A DNA stretch of 64,000 nucleotides from a virus. The stretch lies in the IMG/VR virus record IMGVR_UViG_3300032236_001065, positions 1 through 64,000 of that record, one strand, 5' to 3'. Of this stretch, positions 1-9,932 are shown one piece after another; the stretch's first letter is position 1, and every line of letters begins with the position of its first letter. The position numbers and the translations under genes were made by a program. A model generated the notes under the pieces. It saw only the letters and a list, made by a program, of their open reading frames with translations. It had not been told where the DNA came from and did not search any database.

Positions 1-1
1 A

Positions 2-2476
2 CAAGGCTTGCAAGGGCCTCAAGGAACACAGGGTCTGCAGGGAGTACAAGGTCCCCAAGGTACACAAGGTTTGCAAGGTGTGCAAGGCCCACAAGGAACA
101 CAGGGTCTGCAGGGAGTACAAGGACTACAGGGAATGCAGGGTGTGCAGGGCACACAAGGAACCCAGGGAACCCAGGGAATTCAAGGTCTTGTCGGACCAA
201 TTAATACACAAAATGCTCACCAATCAGTAGAAGCAGTTTCAGTAGGACTTCTTCCAAATTCTCCAGCATATACAGCGGGATCTGCAGATGCAGAAAATGG
301 AACTGGTGTAGGTGCATATCTTCAAGCTACAACAAATGGAACTTTATCTGTTGATGGATATACTTCGCCATATATTGCAATTGGTGATCGTATTCTTGTT
401 ACAGGACAAACCAATCAATCTCAAAATGGTATTTATGTTGTATCAGCAACAGGTGGTGCTTCAGCTAAATGGAAATTAACTCGTGCAACAGACTATAACA
501 ATAATGTGGCGGGACAAGTTGAAGAAGGAGACTATGTATTTGTAACTGATGGAACATCATACTCAAAGACAGTATGGATTCAGGTTGGAAATGGATCAAA
601 TCCTGACGGCACAATTATTATTGGTACAGATAATATTCAATTTGCTCAAACATCTGGACTTGGAGCACAGGGAATAACTGGTGCACAAGGAGCGGGTGGA
701 ACAAGAGCATACTGGGGTTCATTCTGGGATAATACAAATCAAACAGCTTCAAGCACAACAACTGCATATACAGTAGGAATTAATAGCACAGACTCAAATT
801 CCCTAGGTGTAAGCATTGTTAATGGAAATCAGATTACATTTGCTCATGCGGGCGTATATAATGTTCAATTCTCTATGCAATTAGTAAACACTGCATCTGC
901 AATTCATAATGTTAATATCTGGCTTCGCAAAAATGGTACAGATATTGCAGATTCAAATGGACAAGCCACAATTCCTGCAAAATCAGGAAGTTTAGCTGGT
1001 CAAAGTATTGCTTCATGGAACTATGTTTTGCAAGTTGCAGATAATGATTATTTGCAGCTTATGTGGCAAACAGAAAACACTGCAGTATCTATTGAAACTA
1101 TTCCAAGTGGAACTACTCCAAATACCCCAGAATCACCAGGAATTATTGTTACTGCAACACAAGTTGCATATGCAATTCAAGGAATACAGGGTCTTTCAGT
1201 TCAAGGAATTCAAGGCGTACAAGGCGTACAGGGTCCGCAAGGAACGCAGGGTCTTCAAGGTGTACAAGGTGCACAAGGAAATCAAGGAACACAGGGTTCT
1301 CAAGGAATTGGAATTCAAGGTCTATCTGGAACACAAGGAACGCAGGGATTACAAGGGGCAACTGGAGGATTACTCACTCCAACAAGCTATATTTCACAAG
1401 GTAGGCTGGCATCTGATTTTACAGTAACAGCAAATACTGATACATTGCTTCCATTTGTTGTTGATTTTGATCCACAAGGTTGGTGGAATCCAACAACAAA
1501 GAGACTTACACCAACTATTGCTGGTTATTACTTAGTTGATTACCAAGTTTGGTGGGCAGCGGGAGCTTCTGGAATCACTGGTCAAAATAATATTCAAGCT
1601 CGTAGAAATGGTAATACATTTATAGTTGACCAATTAACAATCAATTCAAATAACGGATATACGTTGGATGGAAATAAAGCCATATACATGAATGGTTCAA
1701 CAGACTATCTTGACTTTACTGCTTATACATCAAATACAACATCTCAAGTTATTCAGTATGGTGGTAATACATTGGGGCAAGGTACATTTTTTACCGCCAC
1801 ACTTATTACAAGTGGTACAGTTCAAGGAACTACAGGTTCACAAGGAACTGCAGGCTTTGTAGGTTCAAATGGATCTCAAGGTGTGCAAGGATATACTGGT
1901 TCACAAGGAACTGCTGGATTTGTTGGCTCAAACGGTTCACAAGGTGTACAAGGTTTACAAGGAGCAACTGGGGCGGGAGTTCAAGGAATACAAGGTCCTC
2001 AAGGTACATTAACATTAACTCCTGCAAGAACAGTAACAGAATTTCCAACACCAACATCTGGACAAACTACATTTTCAGTGTCATATACACCAGGATACAT
2101 TGATGTATTCCTAAATGGTGTAAGACTTGCATCTGCTGACTATACCGCCACAAATGGCACATCTGTTGTGCTGGCTACTGGCGTAAATTCAGGCGATGTT
2201 GTTAACGTTGTTACATACTCACTTGGCTTGGGTGCACAGGGAATTCAGGGAAGTGCTGGAACAATAGGAACCAATGGTGTTCAAGGAATTCAGGGTATTT
2301 CTGGAAATGCTACAGCATCTTATCAATATATAGCAAACAATGGTGTTCAGGCAACACAAAGATTAAAGTTAAACTTCGTGGGAGTTACAATTGCTGATGA
2401 TTCTGCTAATAATCAGACAACTGTTACAATTAGTGGAGGAAACACAGAAATTAATGCTATTATGGGAGTTTACTGA
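2..2476 (+). CDS. Collagen-like tail fibre protein (5' partial)
   Basis: The reading frame is open to the left edge, so the true start lies outside the window. Residues 1-60 and several later blocks (about 395-455, 610-665) are Gly-X-Gln collagen-like triplets (GTQG, GVQG, GPQG), expected to form a rigid trimeric triple helix. Between them lie two beta-rich domains: one near residues 235-390 with an [14 protein letters not shown] stretch like C1q/TNF-type trimer heads, and a similar one near 460-605. A third module (about 670-745, LNGVRL...[10 protein letters not shown]) recurs at the start of the next two fibre genes. Such chimeras are usually phage tail or capsid fibres that contact the host. 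The gene is very rich in Gln, Gly, Thr and Asn. It ends overlapping the next ATG. Exact virion position is unknown. Confidence 0.85.
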   Translation, partial: QGLQGPQGTQGLQGVQGPQGTQGLQGVQGPQGTQGLQGVQGLQGMQGVQGTQGTQGTQGIQGLVGPINTQNAHQSVEAVSVGLLPNSPAYTAGSADAENGTGVGAYLQATTNGTLSVDGYTSPYIAIGDRILVTGQTNQSQNGIYVVSATGGASAKWKLTRATDYNNNVAGQVEEGDYVFVTDGTSYSKTVWIQVGNGSNPDGTIIIGTDNIQFAQTSGLGAQGITGAQGAGGTRAYWGSFWDNTNQTASSTTTAYTVGINSTDSNSLGVSIVNGNQITFAHAGVYNVQFSMQLVNTASAIHNVNIWLRKNGTDIADSNGQATIPAKSGSLAGQSIASWNYVLQVADNDYLQLMWQTENTAVSIETIPSGTTPNTPESPGIIVTATQVAYAIQGIQGLSVQGIQGVQGVQGPQGTQGLQGVQGAQGNQGTQGSQGIGIQGLSGTQGTQGLQGATGGLLTPTSYISQGRLASDFTVTANTDTLLPFVVDFDPQGWWNPTTKRLTPTIAGYYLVDYQVWWAAGASGITGQNNIQARRNGNTFIVDQLTINSNNGYTLDGNKAIYMNGSTDYLDFTAYTSNTTSQVIQYGGNTLGQGTFFTATLITSGTVQGTTGSQGTAGFVGSNGSQGVQGYTGSQGTAGFVGSNGSQGVQGLQGATGAGVQGIQGPQGTLTLTPARTVTEFPTPTSGQTTFSVSYTPGYIDVFLNGVRLASADYTATNGTSVVLATGVNSGDVVNVVTYSLGLGAQGIQGSAGTIGTNGVQGIQGISGNATASYQYIANNGVQATQRLKLNFVGVTIADDSANNQTTVTISGGNTEINAIMGVY
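20..123 (+). repeat. Tandem DNA repeat coding collagen-like triplets
   Basis: A block of about 31 bases beginning AAGGAACACAGGGTCTGC occurs near 20 and again, identical, 72 bases later. It is an in-frame tandem duplication encoding eight Gly-X-Y triplets per unit, so its copy number can change without breaking the reading frame. Confidence 0.8.
1834..1951 (+). repeat. In-frame tandem duplication in the fibre gene
   Basis: Two copies of about 60 bases, each beginning GGTTCACAAGGAACTGC and encoding [19 protein letters not shown]-type sequence. The copies differ mainly at third codon positions, so the duplication is older than the one at the left edge. Confidence 0.75.
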
Positions 2477-2781
2477 TGGCTACAAGCACAGCAACATTAT
2501 TTTATAGAGGAGCAGCAGCTACTAGCTCTACTACTCTCTATACCGTCCCAGCCAATACAACTTCTGTCCTAACAGATATAGTCATTTCAAGCACAGACTC
2601 AGCACAGCAGTCTGTAACAATCACCGTTGACGGTGTTGTATTAATTCCAGCAGTTCCTGTCCCCTCTAATAGCGTGGTGAATTTTCAGTTTAAGTCTGTA
2701 ATTGCAGCAGGTAAAATCGTTGCTGGTTATGCAGGATCAACAAACGTCAACTTCCACATATCAGGGGTACAGATTGCATGA
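2476..2781 (+). CDS. Small virion surface protein (hypothetical)
   Basis: A 101-residue protein whose ATG shares a base with the upstream stop (TGATG), indicating translational coupling to the collagen-like fibre. It is rich in Ser, Thr, Val and Ala with alternating hydrophobic stretches (TLYTVPANTTSVLTDIVIS), typical of a small all-beta virion decoration or fibre-base protein. No catalytic motif is visible. The 97-residue protein at 62270 has a similar size, composition and position directly before a glycine-rich fibre gene, so the two may play the same part. Function is inferred from context only. Confidence 0.7.
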   Translation: MATSTATLFYRGAAATSSTTLYTVPANTTSVLTDIVISSTDSAQQSVTITVDGVVLIPAVPVPSNSVVNFQFKSVIAAGKIVAGYAGSTNVNFHISGVQIA

Positions 2782-4025
2782 CAATAGAACAGTACCCTAC
2801 ATCCAATAACGTAATCAACACACTTACATGGCGTTACAATGCCACAGGTGGAGAAACAACACTTTCAGGAACAGATTCGTTTGGTCAAGCTTTATCATAT
2901 ACGGCGGGAACTGAACAAGTATTCGTCAACGGCGTTCTAATCATTAGAAATGTTGACTATACAGCATCAAATGGATCTTCAGTTACATTAACACAAGCAT
3001 TAAATGCTGGCGATATATTCCAGGTATATGCAATATCTCCATACAATGTTTCTCAAATGCCAGCAGCATCTATTACTGGAACATTAACTTCAAATCAATT
3101 ATTTGTAAGCGGAACAACAACACAAAGAACTGCAACATCCCCATCAGCTGGGACATTATATTTTGACACAACATTGCAGCAGCTATTTATTTATACTGCA
3201 TATGGATGGGCAACTGCAAGTGCATCTCCATTCGCTACAGTATCTGGAGGAGTTTTAACTTCGGATACAACATACTATTATCGTACATTTACCTCTACTG
3301 GATCTTTATCGGTATCTAATGCTACATTAACAGCAGATATGCTTGTTATTTCAGGTGGCGGCGCTGGAAACATTGGTAAGTCGGGAGTTTATTATGGTGA
3401 AGGTGGTGGAGCAGGACAAGTAACATTAACTCTTGCTCAAAGTCTACCAATTTCTACATATTCAATTACTGTAGGTGCAGGTGGAGCTTCAATGTCAAAC
3501 GGAAACTTAGGGGCAGACGGATACTCTGGAACAGCATCACAAGTTCAAACTTTTACTGCTGGAACTCCAGGTGGAGGAGGACTTTATAACACTGGTTATG
3601 GAGGAACTTCTGGCAATGGATTTATTGGAGGAGCACCAAATGCAACAGCTGGCGGTGGCGGCGGCGGAGCGTCTGTAGTTGGAGGATCAGCACCAAACTC
3701 AACAACACCTGGAAATGGTGGAAATGGATTGGGTGGAACTGGTTACACAAGCTATGCAGTATTAGATGGTATTGGAGCTGCAACTTCAACTGGTCAGTTG
3801 TCATCTTCACATTATTACTATGGCGGTGGCGGCGGAGGTACTCAAGGCAATACTATTGGATCTGGCGGCCTAGGCGGTGGCGGAGGCACAAGTACTTCTA
3901 CTGTAAATGCAACAGCAAACACTGGCGGCGGCGGAGCAGCAGGATCTTATCAAGCTTTTGTCCCAGGAACTGGCGGTTCAGGTTTAGTGGTTATTCGTTA
4001 TACAAGAGCATCGGTGGGTGGTTAA
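2778..4025 (+). CDS. Glycine-rich tail fibre protein, paralogue 1
   Basis: First of eight consecutive paralogues. Residues about 1-95 form a small beta domain (VFVNGVLIIRNVDYTASNG) shared with the collagen-like fibre and paralogue 2. Residues about 115-145 carry the common anchor motif (AGTLYFDTTLQQL, then a GW). A TSDTTYYYRTFTSTG motif near 160 leads into a long glycine-rich domain with runs of GGGG, ending in VVIRYTRASVGG. Proteins of this plan are phage virion fibres; I infer a role in adsorption. The ATG overlaps the previous stop (ATGACA, 4-base overlap), so it belongs to the same operon. Confidence 0.82.
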   Translation: MTIEQYPTSNNVINTLTWRYNATGGETTLSGTDSFGQALSYTAGTEQVFVNGVLIIRNVDYTASNGSSVTLTQALNAGDIFQVYAISPYNVSQMPAASITGTLTSNQLFVSGTTTQRTATSPSAGTLYFDTTLQQLFIYTAYGWATASASPFATVSGGVLTSDTTYYYRTFTSTGSLSVSNATLTADMLVISGGGAGNIGKSGVYYGEGGGAGQVTLTLAQSLPISTYSITVGAGGASMSNGNLGADGYSGTASQVQTFTAGTPGGGGLYNTGYGGTSGNGFIGGAPNATAGGGGGGASVVGGSAPNSTTPGNGGNGLGGTGYTSYAVLDGIGAATSTGQLSSSHYYYGGGGGGTQGNTIGSGGLGGGGGTSTSTVNATANTGGGGAAGSYQAFVPGTGGSGLVVIRYTRASVGG

Positions 4026-4028
4026 TAA

Positions 4029-5339
4029 ATGACAACAAGTATGTATCCAACTCCAAAATCTTCAATTACATCTGCTATATGGCGTTATAATGCGACGGGA
4101 GGAGAGACAAGTCTCTCTGGTAATGATATAACAGGAGCACCATTAAATTATCAACCTAACCAAGAAGAATTATATCTAAATGGTGTCCTATTAGTAAGAG
4201 GTACAGATTATACTGCTACAGATGGTATAACAATTTCAGGTTTAGCTGCATTATCTGCAGGTGATTATGTTCAAATTCATTCATATAATAATTCAACAAC
4301 TGCAAATGCACTTACATTGGGTTCTACAATTGTTAATTTAGGGCAAACAACTTCTACAGTATCTGGATTAAGTTTAAATAATGCTACAGTTACTATTTCT
4401 TCAGGATCTACAAGTTCCCGCCCAGCAACCCCAAATGTTGGACAATTATATTATGATACAACTCTAAGTTCTTTAATTATTTGGAATGGATCTTCATGGG
4501 GCAATGTTTATTCAGCTTACCCAATAGTAACTGGAGGAACTTTAACTTCAGATGCAACTTATTATTACCGTACATTTACATCAAGTTCAAACCTAGTTAT
4601 TTCTACCAATGCATTAACTGCAGATATACTTATGGTTTCAGGCGGTGGCGGTGGATCTAATAGCGGTGCTATTGGTTCGGGCGGTGGCGGTGGAGCACTT
4701 TATTATTCACCAGGATTAATTTTTAATACGGGAACAACTGCAATAGTAGTTGGTGCTGGCGGTGCAGCAGATTCAACAAGTTCTGGGCCTGGAGCAGCTG
4801 GATCATCATCTAGTTTTGGTTCAACATCAATTTCATATAGCAATGGTGCAACAGGTAGTGGTGGTTCTACAGGAGGAAATGGTGGTAATTCCGAAAGCAT
4901 TATAAGCGGAACTACTACTACATACACTGGAGGAACAGGTGCTGGACCTGCGGGTTCTCGCCGTGGAGGTTCTGGTGCTGGAGCTGGAGCAAATGGCTCA
5001 AGCTCTTATCCTGCAGTTGGCGGTGCTGGAGTTAACACATATTCTTCTTGGGCAACAGCTACTTCTACAGGTGCAAACAGCGGATATTATGCTGGTGGTG
5101 GTGCTGGAGGATATGAATATAATGGCAGCTATTCACAGACCGCTGGAGGTTTAGGCGGAGGCGGCGTTGGCGGAGCTGGAACTTCTAATCCAAACTATAA
5201 TGCTGGAAATGGTACAGCAAATACTGGCGGCGGTGGTGGTGGTTGCGGAGGTCAAGCAAGTGTAGTTGGAGGAGCTTCAGGTGCTGGCGGTTCAGGAATT
5301 GTTATTGTTCGTTATACAAGATCTCAGGTAGGTGGATAA
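4029..5339 (+). CDS. Glycine-rich tail fibre protein, paralogue 2
   Basis: 436 residues, same plan as the preceding gene: an N-terminal beta module (LYLNGVLLVRGTDYTATDG), the anchor motif (RPATPNVGQLYYDTTLSSL), a TSDATYYYRTFTSSS motif and a glycine-rich domain ending IVIVRYTRSQVGG. The C-terminal tail is nearly the same in all array members, which means their DNA ends are homologous. The stop overlaps the ATG of the next gene (TAATG). The inferred role is a virion fibre that contacts the host envelope; receptor and oligomeric state cannot be read from the sequence. Confidence 0.82.
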   Translation: MTTSMYPTPKSSITSAIWRYNATGGETSLSGNDITGAPLNYQPNQEELYLNGVLLVRGTDYTATDGITISGLAALSAGDYVQIHSYNNSTTANALTLGSTIVNLGQTTSTVSGLSLNNATVTISSGSTSSRPATPNVGQLYYDTTLSSLIIWNGSSWGNVYSAYPIVTGGTLTSDATYYYRTFTSSSNLVISTNALTADILMVSGGGGGSNSGAIGSGGGGGALYYSPGLIFNTGTTAIVVGAGGAADSTSSGPGAAGSSSSFGSTSISYSNGATGSGGSTGGNGGNSESIISGTTTTYTGGTGAGPAGSRRGGSGAGAGANGSSSYPAVGGAGVNTYSSWATATSTGANSGYYAGGGAGGYEYNGSYSQTAGGLGGGGVGGAGTSNPNYNAGNGTANTGGGGGGCGGQASVVGGASGAGGSGIVIVRYTRSQVGG

Positions 5340-6529
5340 TGTCCAAAGCTAGAGATATTGCAAGTGCTAAATCATTAAAGGCGGGGACTACAAGTAACCG
5401 CCCCTCTTCTCCTAATATAGGAGATTTATATTTTGATACAACAATTGATGATATGTTTGAGTATACTCAGGCGGGATGGATACAAATTGGATCAGAAGTT
5501 CCAAGACCCCCAACTATTGGAACAATTGTTACATATGGCAGTGGAGCAGCAACAGTTCCATTCACTCCATCTACTCAAGGAGCGGCAGCTGGTACATATA
5601 CTGTAATTTCTAATACAGGAGGATTTACTGCTACAGGTACTACTAGCCCCATAGTTGTATCTGGATCATTTAATGCTGGATCTTCTTATACATTTACTGT
5701 TACAGCAACAAATGGAAATGGAACCTCTACTTCATCTTCTGCAAGCAACTCTGTTATACCTTATTCACTACCAACAGTAACTGGTGGAACCTTGACTTCT
5801 GACGCAACATACTATTATAGAACTTTTACAGCCAGTTCAACATTAGTTATTTCAAATGCTCCTCTTACAGCAGATGTATTTATTGCAGGAGGCGGAGGCG
5901 GTGGTGGTGGTGCTGGTGTATGGACAGATACTCGTGGCGGCGGCGGCGGCGGATATACATCATTAAATAGTGGAGTATCACTTAGTTCTTCAATAGCCGT
6001 AGTTGTTGGTGCAGGCGGTGCAGGAGGTTCAAGTAGTGGTCAAAATGGAAGTAATGGTGCTGCATCTAGCCTAGGATCGTATACTGCAAATGCAGGTTAT
6101 GGAGCTGTAGGTGCAAGTGGAGGGGCGGGAGGCTCTGGCGGAGCAGGTTCGGCTGGTGGAACTCCAAGTACAACTCCTGGAGGAACTGGAGGAACAAATG
6201 GTTCCAATGGAGGCAATGGAGCTGCAGGTTCAGGAGGAGCTGGGCAAGGAACAACTACCTATAATACTTGGAACGGAAACATATATTATGGCGGCGGCGG
6301 TGGCGGTGGTTCATGCTCATATGGAACTGGAGGCGGAGCAGGAGGAGCTACGGGTGGTGGACAAGCAGGCGGAAATGGCGGATCTGGTAGCGATGGAACA
6401 GCAAACTCTGGCGGCGGCGGCGGTGGTGGCGGTGGAGACTACGGTGGAGCTGGAGCTCATGGATACGGTGGAGCAGGCGGATCAGGTAAAGTAATTGTTA
6501 GATACACAAGAGCACAAGTTGGTGGATAA
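5339..6529 (+). CDS. Glycine-rich tail fibre protein with FN3-like domain, paralogue 3
   Basis: The frame is open upstream to 5243, but the real start is the ATG at 5339: it overlaps the preceding stop as in the sister genes, and the protein then begins MSKARDIAS like the others. It has 396 residues. After the anchor motif (RPSSPNIGDLYFDTT) comes a fibronectin type III-like domain (about residues 57-145, with a SYTFTVTATNGNG strand), then the TYYYRTFT motif and a glycine-rich domain with several runs of GGGGGG, ending VIVRYTRAQVGG. It is a predicted adsorption fibre. The FN3-like insertion distinguishes paralogues 3 and 4 from the others. Confidence 0.82.
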   Translation: MSKARDIASAKSLKAGTTSNRPSSPNIGDLYFDTTIDDMFEYTQAGWIQIGSEVPRPPTIGTIVTYGSGAATVPFTPSTQGAAAGTYTVISNTGGFTATGTTSPIVVSGSFNAGSSYTFTVTATNGNGTSTSSSASNSVIPYSLPTVTGGTLTSDATYYYRTFTASSTLVISNAPLTADVFIAGGGGGGGGAGVWTDTRGGGGGGYTSLNSGVSLSSSIAVVVGAGGAGGSSSGQNGSNGAASSLGSYTANAGYGAVGASGGAGGSGGAGSAGGTPSTTPGGTGGTNGSNGGNGAAGSGGAGQGTTTYNTWNGNIYYGGGGGGGSCSYGTGGGAGGATGGGQAGGNGGSGSDGTANSGGGGGGGGGDYGGAGAHGYGGAGGSGKVIVRYTRAQVGG

Positions 6530-7704
6530 TGTCAAAAGCAAGGGATATTGCAAATAAGAAACCAGTAAAATTTGGATCTACTGCAAATAGACCAGCATCT
6601 CCAGCTGTAGGTCAAATTTACTATGATACTACCTTAGATGATTTAATTGAATATACTTCGGCGGGATGGGTACAGATTTCTTCTCAAATTCCCCGCACTC
6701 CAACTATAGGAACAGCTACAGTAATATCAACAACACAAGTATCATTAAGCTTTAGTCAAAATACACAAGGCGCAGTTGCTACATCATTTGTTGCTACATC
6801 AAATACTGGAAATTTTACAGGAACTGGAAATAGCAGCCCTATAATTATAAATGGTTCATTTGCAGCAGGAACTTCATATACATTTACTATAATTGCTAAA
6901 AATGGAAATGGTTCATCATCTTCAAGTGGTGCAAGTAATTCAGTTGCCCCAGCTCCAGTATTAATAACTGGAGGAACATTAACTTCTGATGCTACTTACT
7001 ACTATAGAACATTTACTTCAACGGGAAATCTTACGGTGCTTGGAAATCTAACGGCAGATGTTTTGGTTATTGCAGGTGGCGGAGCAGGAGCCTATGGATA
7101 TGCTGGCGGAGGTGGTGCTGGAGGACTTCTTTATTTTCCTGCAACAGCATTAACAACAGGTTCTTATACAGCTACAATTGGAGCAGGAGGTACTATTAGC
7201 ACTTCAGGCTACAATACTGGAGGAAATGGAAATAATTCTCAATTTGGTTCATTGACACCAGTTTGTTATGGTGGCGGTGGCGGTGCCATTTACGGAAATA
7301 CTGGAAATTCTGGTGGTTCGGGCGGTGGCGGTGGTTGGTCTGGCGGATCGGGCGGTTCAGGAACATCAGGTCAAGGTCACAATGGAAGTAGCAGATACCC
7401 AGGTGGTGGCGGTGGTGGCGGAGCAGGTGGAGATGCTAGTGGTAATGACGGTGGTCCAGGAACTTCAGACTATTCATCGTGGGCTTTAGCAACATCTACA
7501 GGAGTTTTATATAGTGGTTCTTATTACTATGCAGGTGGCGGTGGTGGAGAATATAGTAGTAATTCAACAAACGGAAGAGTTCCTGGTTATACAGCTGGTC
7601 CAGCAAATTCAGGAAGTGGTGCGGGTGGAAACAACAGTTCTAACCCTTCAGGCGGCTCGGGAATAGTTATTGTTAGATATACAAGAAGTCAGGTAGGCGG
7701 GTAA
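6529..7704 (+). CDS. Glycine-rich tail fibre protein with FN3-like domain, paralogue 4
   Basis: 391 residues, beginning MSKARDIANKK and coupled to the previous gene by a TAATG overlap. The order of parts is the anchor motif (RPASPAVGQIYYDTTLDDL), an FN3-like domain (about 57-145, SYTFTIIAKNGNG), a TSDATYYYRTFTSTG motif, then a glycine-rich domain ending VIVRYTRSQVGG. It is closest to paralogue 3, suggesting a recent duplication of that domain set. A virion fibre role is inferred from family resemblance and position. Confidence 0.82.
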   Translation: MSKARDIANKKPVKFGSTANRPASPAVGQIYYDTTLDDLIEYTSAGWVQISSQIPRTPTIGTATVISTTQVSLSFSQNTQGAVATSFVATSNTGNFTGTGNSSPIIINGSFAAGTSYTFTIIAKNGNGSSSSSGASNSVAPAPVLITGGTLTSDATYYYRTFTSTGNLTVLGNLTADVLVIAGGGAGAYGYAGGGGAGGLLYFPATALTTGSYTATIGAGGTISTSGYNTGGNGNNSQFGSLTPVCYGGGGGAIYGNTGNSGGSGGGGGWSGGSGGSGTSGQGHNGSSRYPGGGGGGGAGGDASGNDGGPGTSDYSSWALATSTGVLYSGSYYYAGGGGGEYSSNSTNGRVPGYTAGPANSGSGAGGNNSSNPSGGSGIVIVRYTRSQVGG

Positions 7705-8819
7705 TGTCAAAAAATAGAGATAGATCTACATCATCAGGAAAAATTGGACCTACATCAGCTATACCAAGTAACCCATATATTGGGCAAAAATATTTTGACA
7801 CAACTTTACAACAATTTTTTAATTATACAACTGCAGGATGGTTAGCAGTTCATCAACTCCCGCCACTTGTTGTAACTGGCGGAACATTAACATCTGATAC
7901 AACATACTATTATAGAACTTTTACAACTACTGGAAATTTAGTTGTTACTGGTGGAACTGGATTATCATTTGATTATTTAGTTATTGCAGGCGGTGGCGGT
8001 GGCGGTGGCGAATGGTATACACCTGGAGGCAATATTGGTGGTGCAGGCGGCGGTGCTGGAGGTCTTCGTTCTACTGTAACTGCAACAGGTGGTGGTGGTA
8101 CTTTAGAGTCAACTTTATTTGCATCAACAGGTATAATCTATGCGATAACAGTTGGTGCGGGAGGAGCAGGCGGTAATGGTTCATCTCAAACTAAATCTCA
8201 AATTGGTTCTAATTCAAGCATTATAGGTGGTTCAGTTTCCATATCTTCAACAGGTGGTGGTCGTGGAGGAGATTCCGCTTACCCTTCAGATGCCACATAT
8301 GGTTCTGGCGGAACAGGTGGTTCTGGTGGTGGAAGTGTTGCTCAATACGGAACAGAAACAATAGGAAGCGGAACTAGCAATCAAGGATATTCAGGAGGAG
8401 CGGGTAATGGCGTATCTCCAGCCTATGGCGCAGGCGGCGGTGGCGGAGCAGGTGCTGTAGGAAGTAATGGAAGCTCTAGTGCGGCAGGTACTGGTGGAAA
8501 TGGCGTTTTAATTTCAGCTTTGGCTACACCAACTTCAACTGGTGCATCAGGTTATTATGCAGGTGGTGGCGGCGGAGGTTATTATGGCTCAGGCTCTACA
8601 ACCCCCGCTGCTGGAGGTTCTGGCGGCGGAGGATCTGGAAATTATCGTTATGCTGCAAGCGGAAATGGAAACGCAAGCGGTTATGCTGGAACTGCAAACA
8701 CTGGCGGAGGCGGTGGTGGTTCAGGTGGTTCACAAGGTGGAACAGCTTGGCAAAATGGCGGTAATGGTGGAAGTGGTTTAGTTATTATTAGATATACTCG
8801 TACTCAAGTAGGCGGGTAA
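7704..8819 (+). CDS. Glycine-rich tail fibre protein, paralogue 5
   Basis: 371 residues, starting in a TAATG overlap with paralogue 4. It lacks the FN3-like domain: the anchor motif (NPYIGQKYFDTTLQQF...TAGW) passes directly to TSDTTYYYRTFTTTG and a glycine-rich domain ending VIIRYTRTQVGG. The GGGG runs separate short Tyr/Ser-rich segments (GYYAGGGGGGYYG), which in this kind of domain probably form surface loops. It is followed by a short non-coding element with a promoter-like box that is repeated after paralogue 7. Predicted virion fibre. Confidence 0.82.
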   Translation: MSKNRDRSTSSGKIGPTSAIPSNPYIGQKYFDTTLQQFFNYTTAGWLAVHQLPPLVVTGGTLTSDTTYYYRTFTTTGNLVVTGGTGLSFDYLVIAGGGGGGGEWYTPGGNIGGAGGGAGGLRSTVTATGGGGTLESTLFASTGIIYAITVGAGGAGGNGSSQTKSQIGSNSSIIGGSVSISSTGGGRGGDSAYPSDATYGSGGTGGSGGGSVAQYGTETIGSGTSNQGYSGGAGNGVSPAYGAGGGGGAGAVGSNGSSSAAGTGGNGVLISALATPTSTGASGYYAGGGGGGYYGSGSTTPAAGGSGGGGSGNYRYAASGNGNASGYAGTANTGGGGGGSGGSQGGTAWQNGGNGGSGLVIIRYTRTQVGG

Positions 8820-8841
8820 CTAAAAGAATGATAAAATATAT
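8805..8841 (+). repeat. Intergenic repeated element, copy 1 (copy 2 at 10965-11001)
   Basis: About 36 bases from the last codons of one fibre gene through the stop and TAAAAGAATGATAAAATATA are the same as at 10965-11001, except one base. Each carries a -10 box just before a fibre gene that starts a new transcript. Duplication together with the neighbouring gene is the simplest origin. Confidence 0.75.
8832..8837 (+). promoter_or_regulatory. Promoter -10 box, first copy of repeated element
   Basis: TGA-TAAAAT, an extended -10 type, in a 36-base element that is almost identical to that before 11014. It lies 18 bases before the ATG of paralogue 6, leaving a short leader with a TTGGAG ribosome site. 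No clear -35 box. Confidence 0.55.
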
Positions 8842-8855
8842 TAATTGGAGATTAA

Positions 8856-9926
8856 ATGTCAAGAGCTAGAGATGTTTCAAATACAGGATATTCAATAGGG
8901 CCCACAACATCCCGCCCATCTTCTCCATATATCGGACAAGAATATTTTGACACTACATTGCAAGAATTAATTACGTATTCATCCGTTGGTTGGGTAGCAG
9001 CTGGAATATCTGCAATACCAGTAGTATCAGGCGGAACACTTTTTTCAGATACAACATATTATTATAGATTGTTTACATCTTCTTCAAATTTGGTAGTTTC
9101 TGGACAATCTTTAACTGCAGATATTTTGCAAGTTGCAGGCGGCGGGTCTGGCGGAAGATATGGCGGAGGCGGAGGTGCAGGAGGAGTTGTTTATATAAAT
9201 TCTCAATCACTTACCCCACAATCATATTCGGTAACCGTTGGTGCAGGAGCAGCGGGATATGCAGGAGATGCTCAAAATGGAGGACAAGCAAGCAATGGAA
9301 ACAATAGTGCATTTGGAGCCTTAGTTCAAGCGGTAGGCGGTGGCGGTGGTGGACTTTATCAAAATAACAAAAATGTAAGCTCAGCAGGAGCAGCAGGTGG
9401 GTCAGGTGGTGGCGGAGCAATGTACAATATTAGTGCAAGCACAGCCGCAGGAGGATCTTCAAACCAAACAACTGGTAGCGGATATACTGTTTATGGCAAT
9501 TCTGGAGGAAATGGTGGTTTGTATAACAGTATTGATGCTGGAGGTGGTGGAGGAGCAGGAGCATCTGGAAACAATGGTACTTCAAGTGGTGCAGGAACAG
9601 GAGGAAATGGAACTTCAGCATATTCTTCGTGGGGACTAGCAACTTCAACTGGTCAAAACGTTGCTGGAACAGTTTATTTTGCTGGCGGTGGCGGTGGCGG
9701 ATCTGTTAAATCAAATACCCGTGCCTCTGGAGGCTATGGCGGAGGAGGTTCGGGAGAGTATTCAAACAATACATCAACAACTTCTTCAATTGTAGATGCA
9801 TTAACAAACACAGGTGGTGGCGGTGGAGGAAACCCAGATGTCTATGTTAGCGGAGTTTGGAGAGCAGGAAATGGTGGTTCAGGAGTAGTCATTGTTCGCT
9901 ATACTAAAGCATCAGTAGGCGGGTAA
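8856..9926 (+). CDS. Glycine-rich tail fibre protein, paralogue 6
   Basis: 356 residues, preceded by its own promoter-like box (TAAAAT at 8832) and a TTGGAG ribosome binding site. The order is MSRARDVSNT, the anchor motif (RPSSPYIGQEYFDTTLQEL), a SDTTYYYRLFTSSS motif and a glycine-rich domain ending VIVRYTKASVGG. Having its own promoter suggests it can be expressed separately from paralogues 1-5. Predicted virion fibre; no enzyme motif is visible. Confidence 0.82.
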   Translation: MSRARDVSNTGYSIGPTTSRPSSPYIGQEYFDTTLQELITYSSVGWVAAGISAIPVVSGGTLFSDTTYYYRLFTSSSNLVVSGQSLTADILQVAGGGSGGRYGGGGGAGGVVYINSQSLTPQSYSVTVGAGAAGYAGDAQNGGQASNGNNSAFGALVQAVGGGGGGLYQNNKNVSSAGAAGGSGGGGAMYNISASTAAGGSSNQTTGSGYTVYGNSGGNGGLYNSIDAGGGGGAGASGNNGTSSGAGTGGNGTSAYSSWGLATSTGQNVAGTVYFAGGGGGGSVKSNTRASGGYGGGGSGEYSNNTSTTSSIVDALTNTGGGGGGNPDVYVSGVWRAGNGGSGVVIVRYTKASVGG

Positions 9927-9932
9927 TAAATA

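Noticed and set aside
20-190. Short direct repeats at the left edge as a possible CRISPR array
   Set aside because: The repeats are continuous, in frame and encode collagen-like triplets; there are no spacers and no cas genes. The Cas4-like gene at 54335 stands alone in a recombination block.
1008-1427. Open frame of 139 codons overlapping the collagen-like gene
   Set aside because: It is a shifted reading of the Gly-X-Gln repeats and gives a low-complexity, implausible protein with no start signal.
6111-6494. Open frame with Glu/Ala/Val-rich product inside a glycine-rich gene
   Set aside because: GGN-rich codons read in another frame produce this composition; the same effect is seen in several array members.
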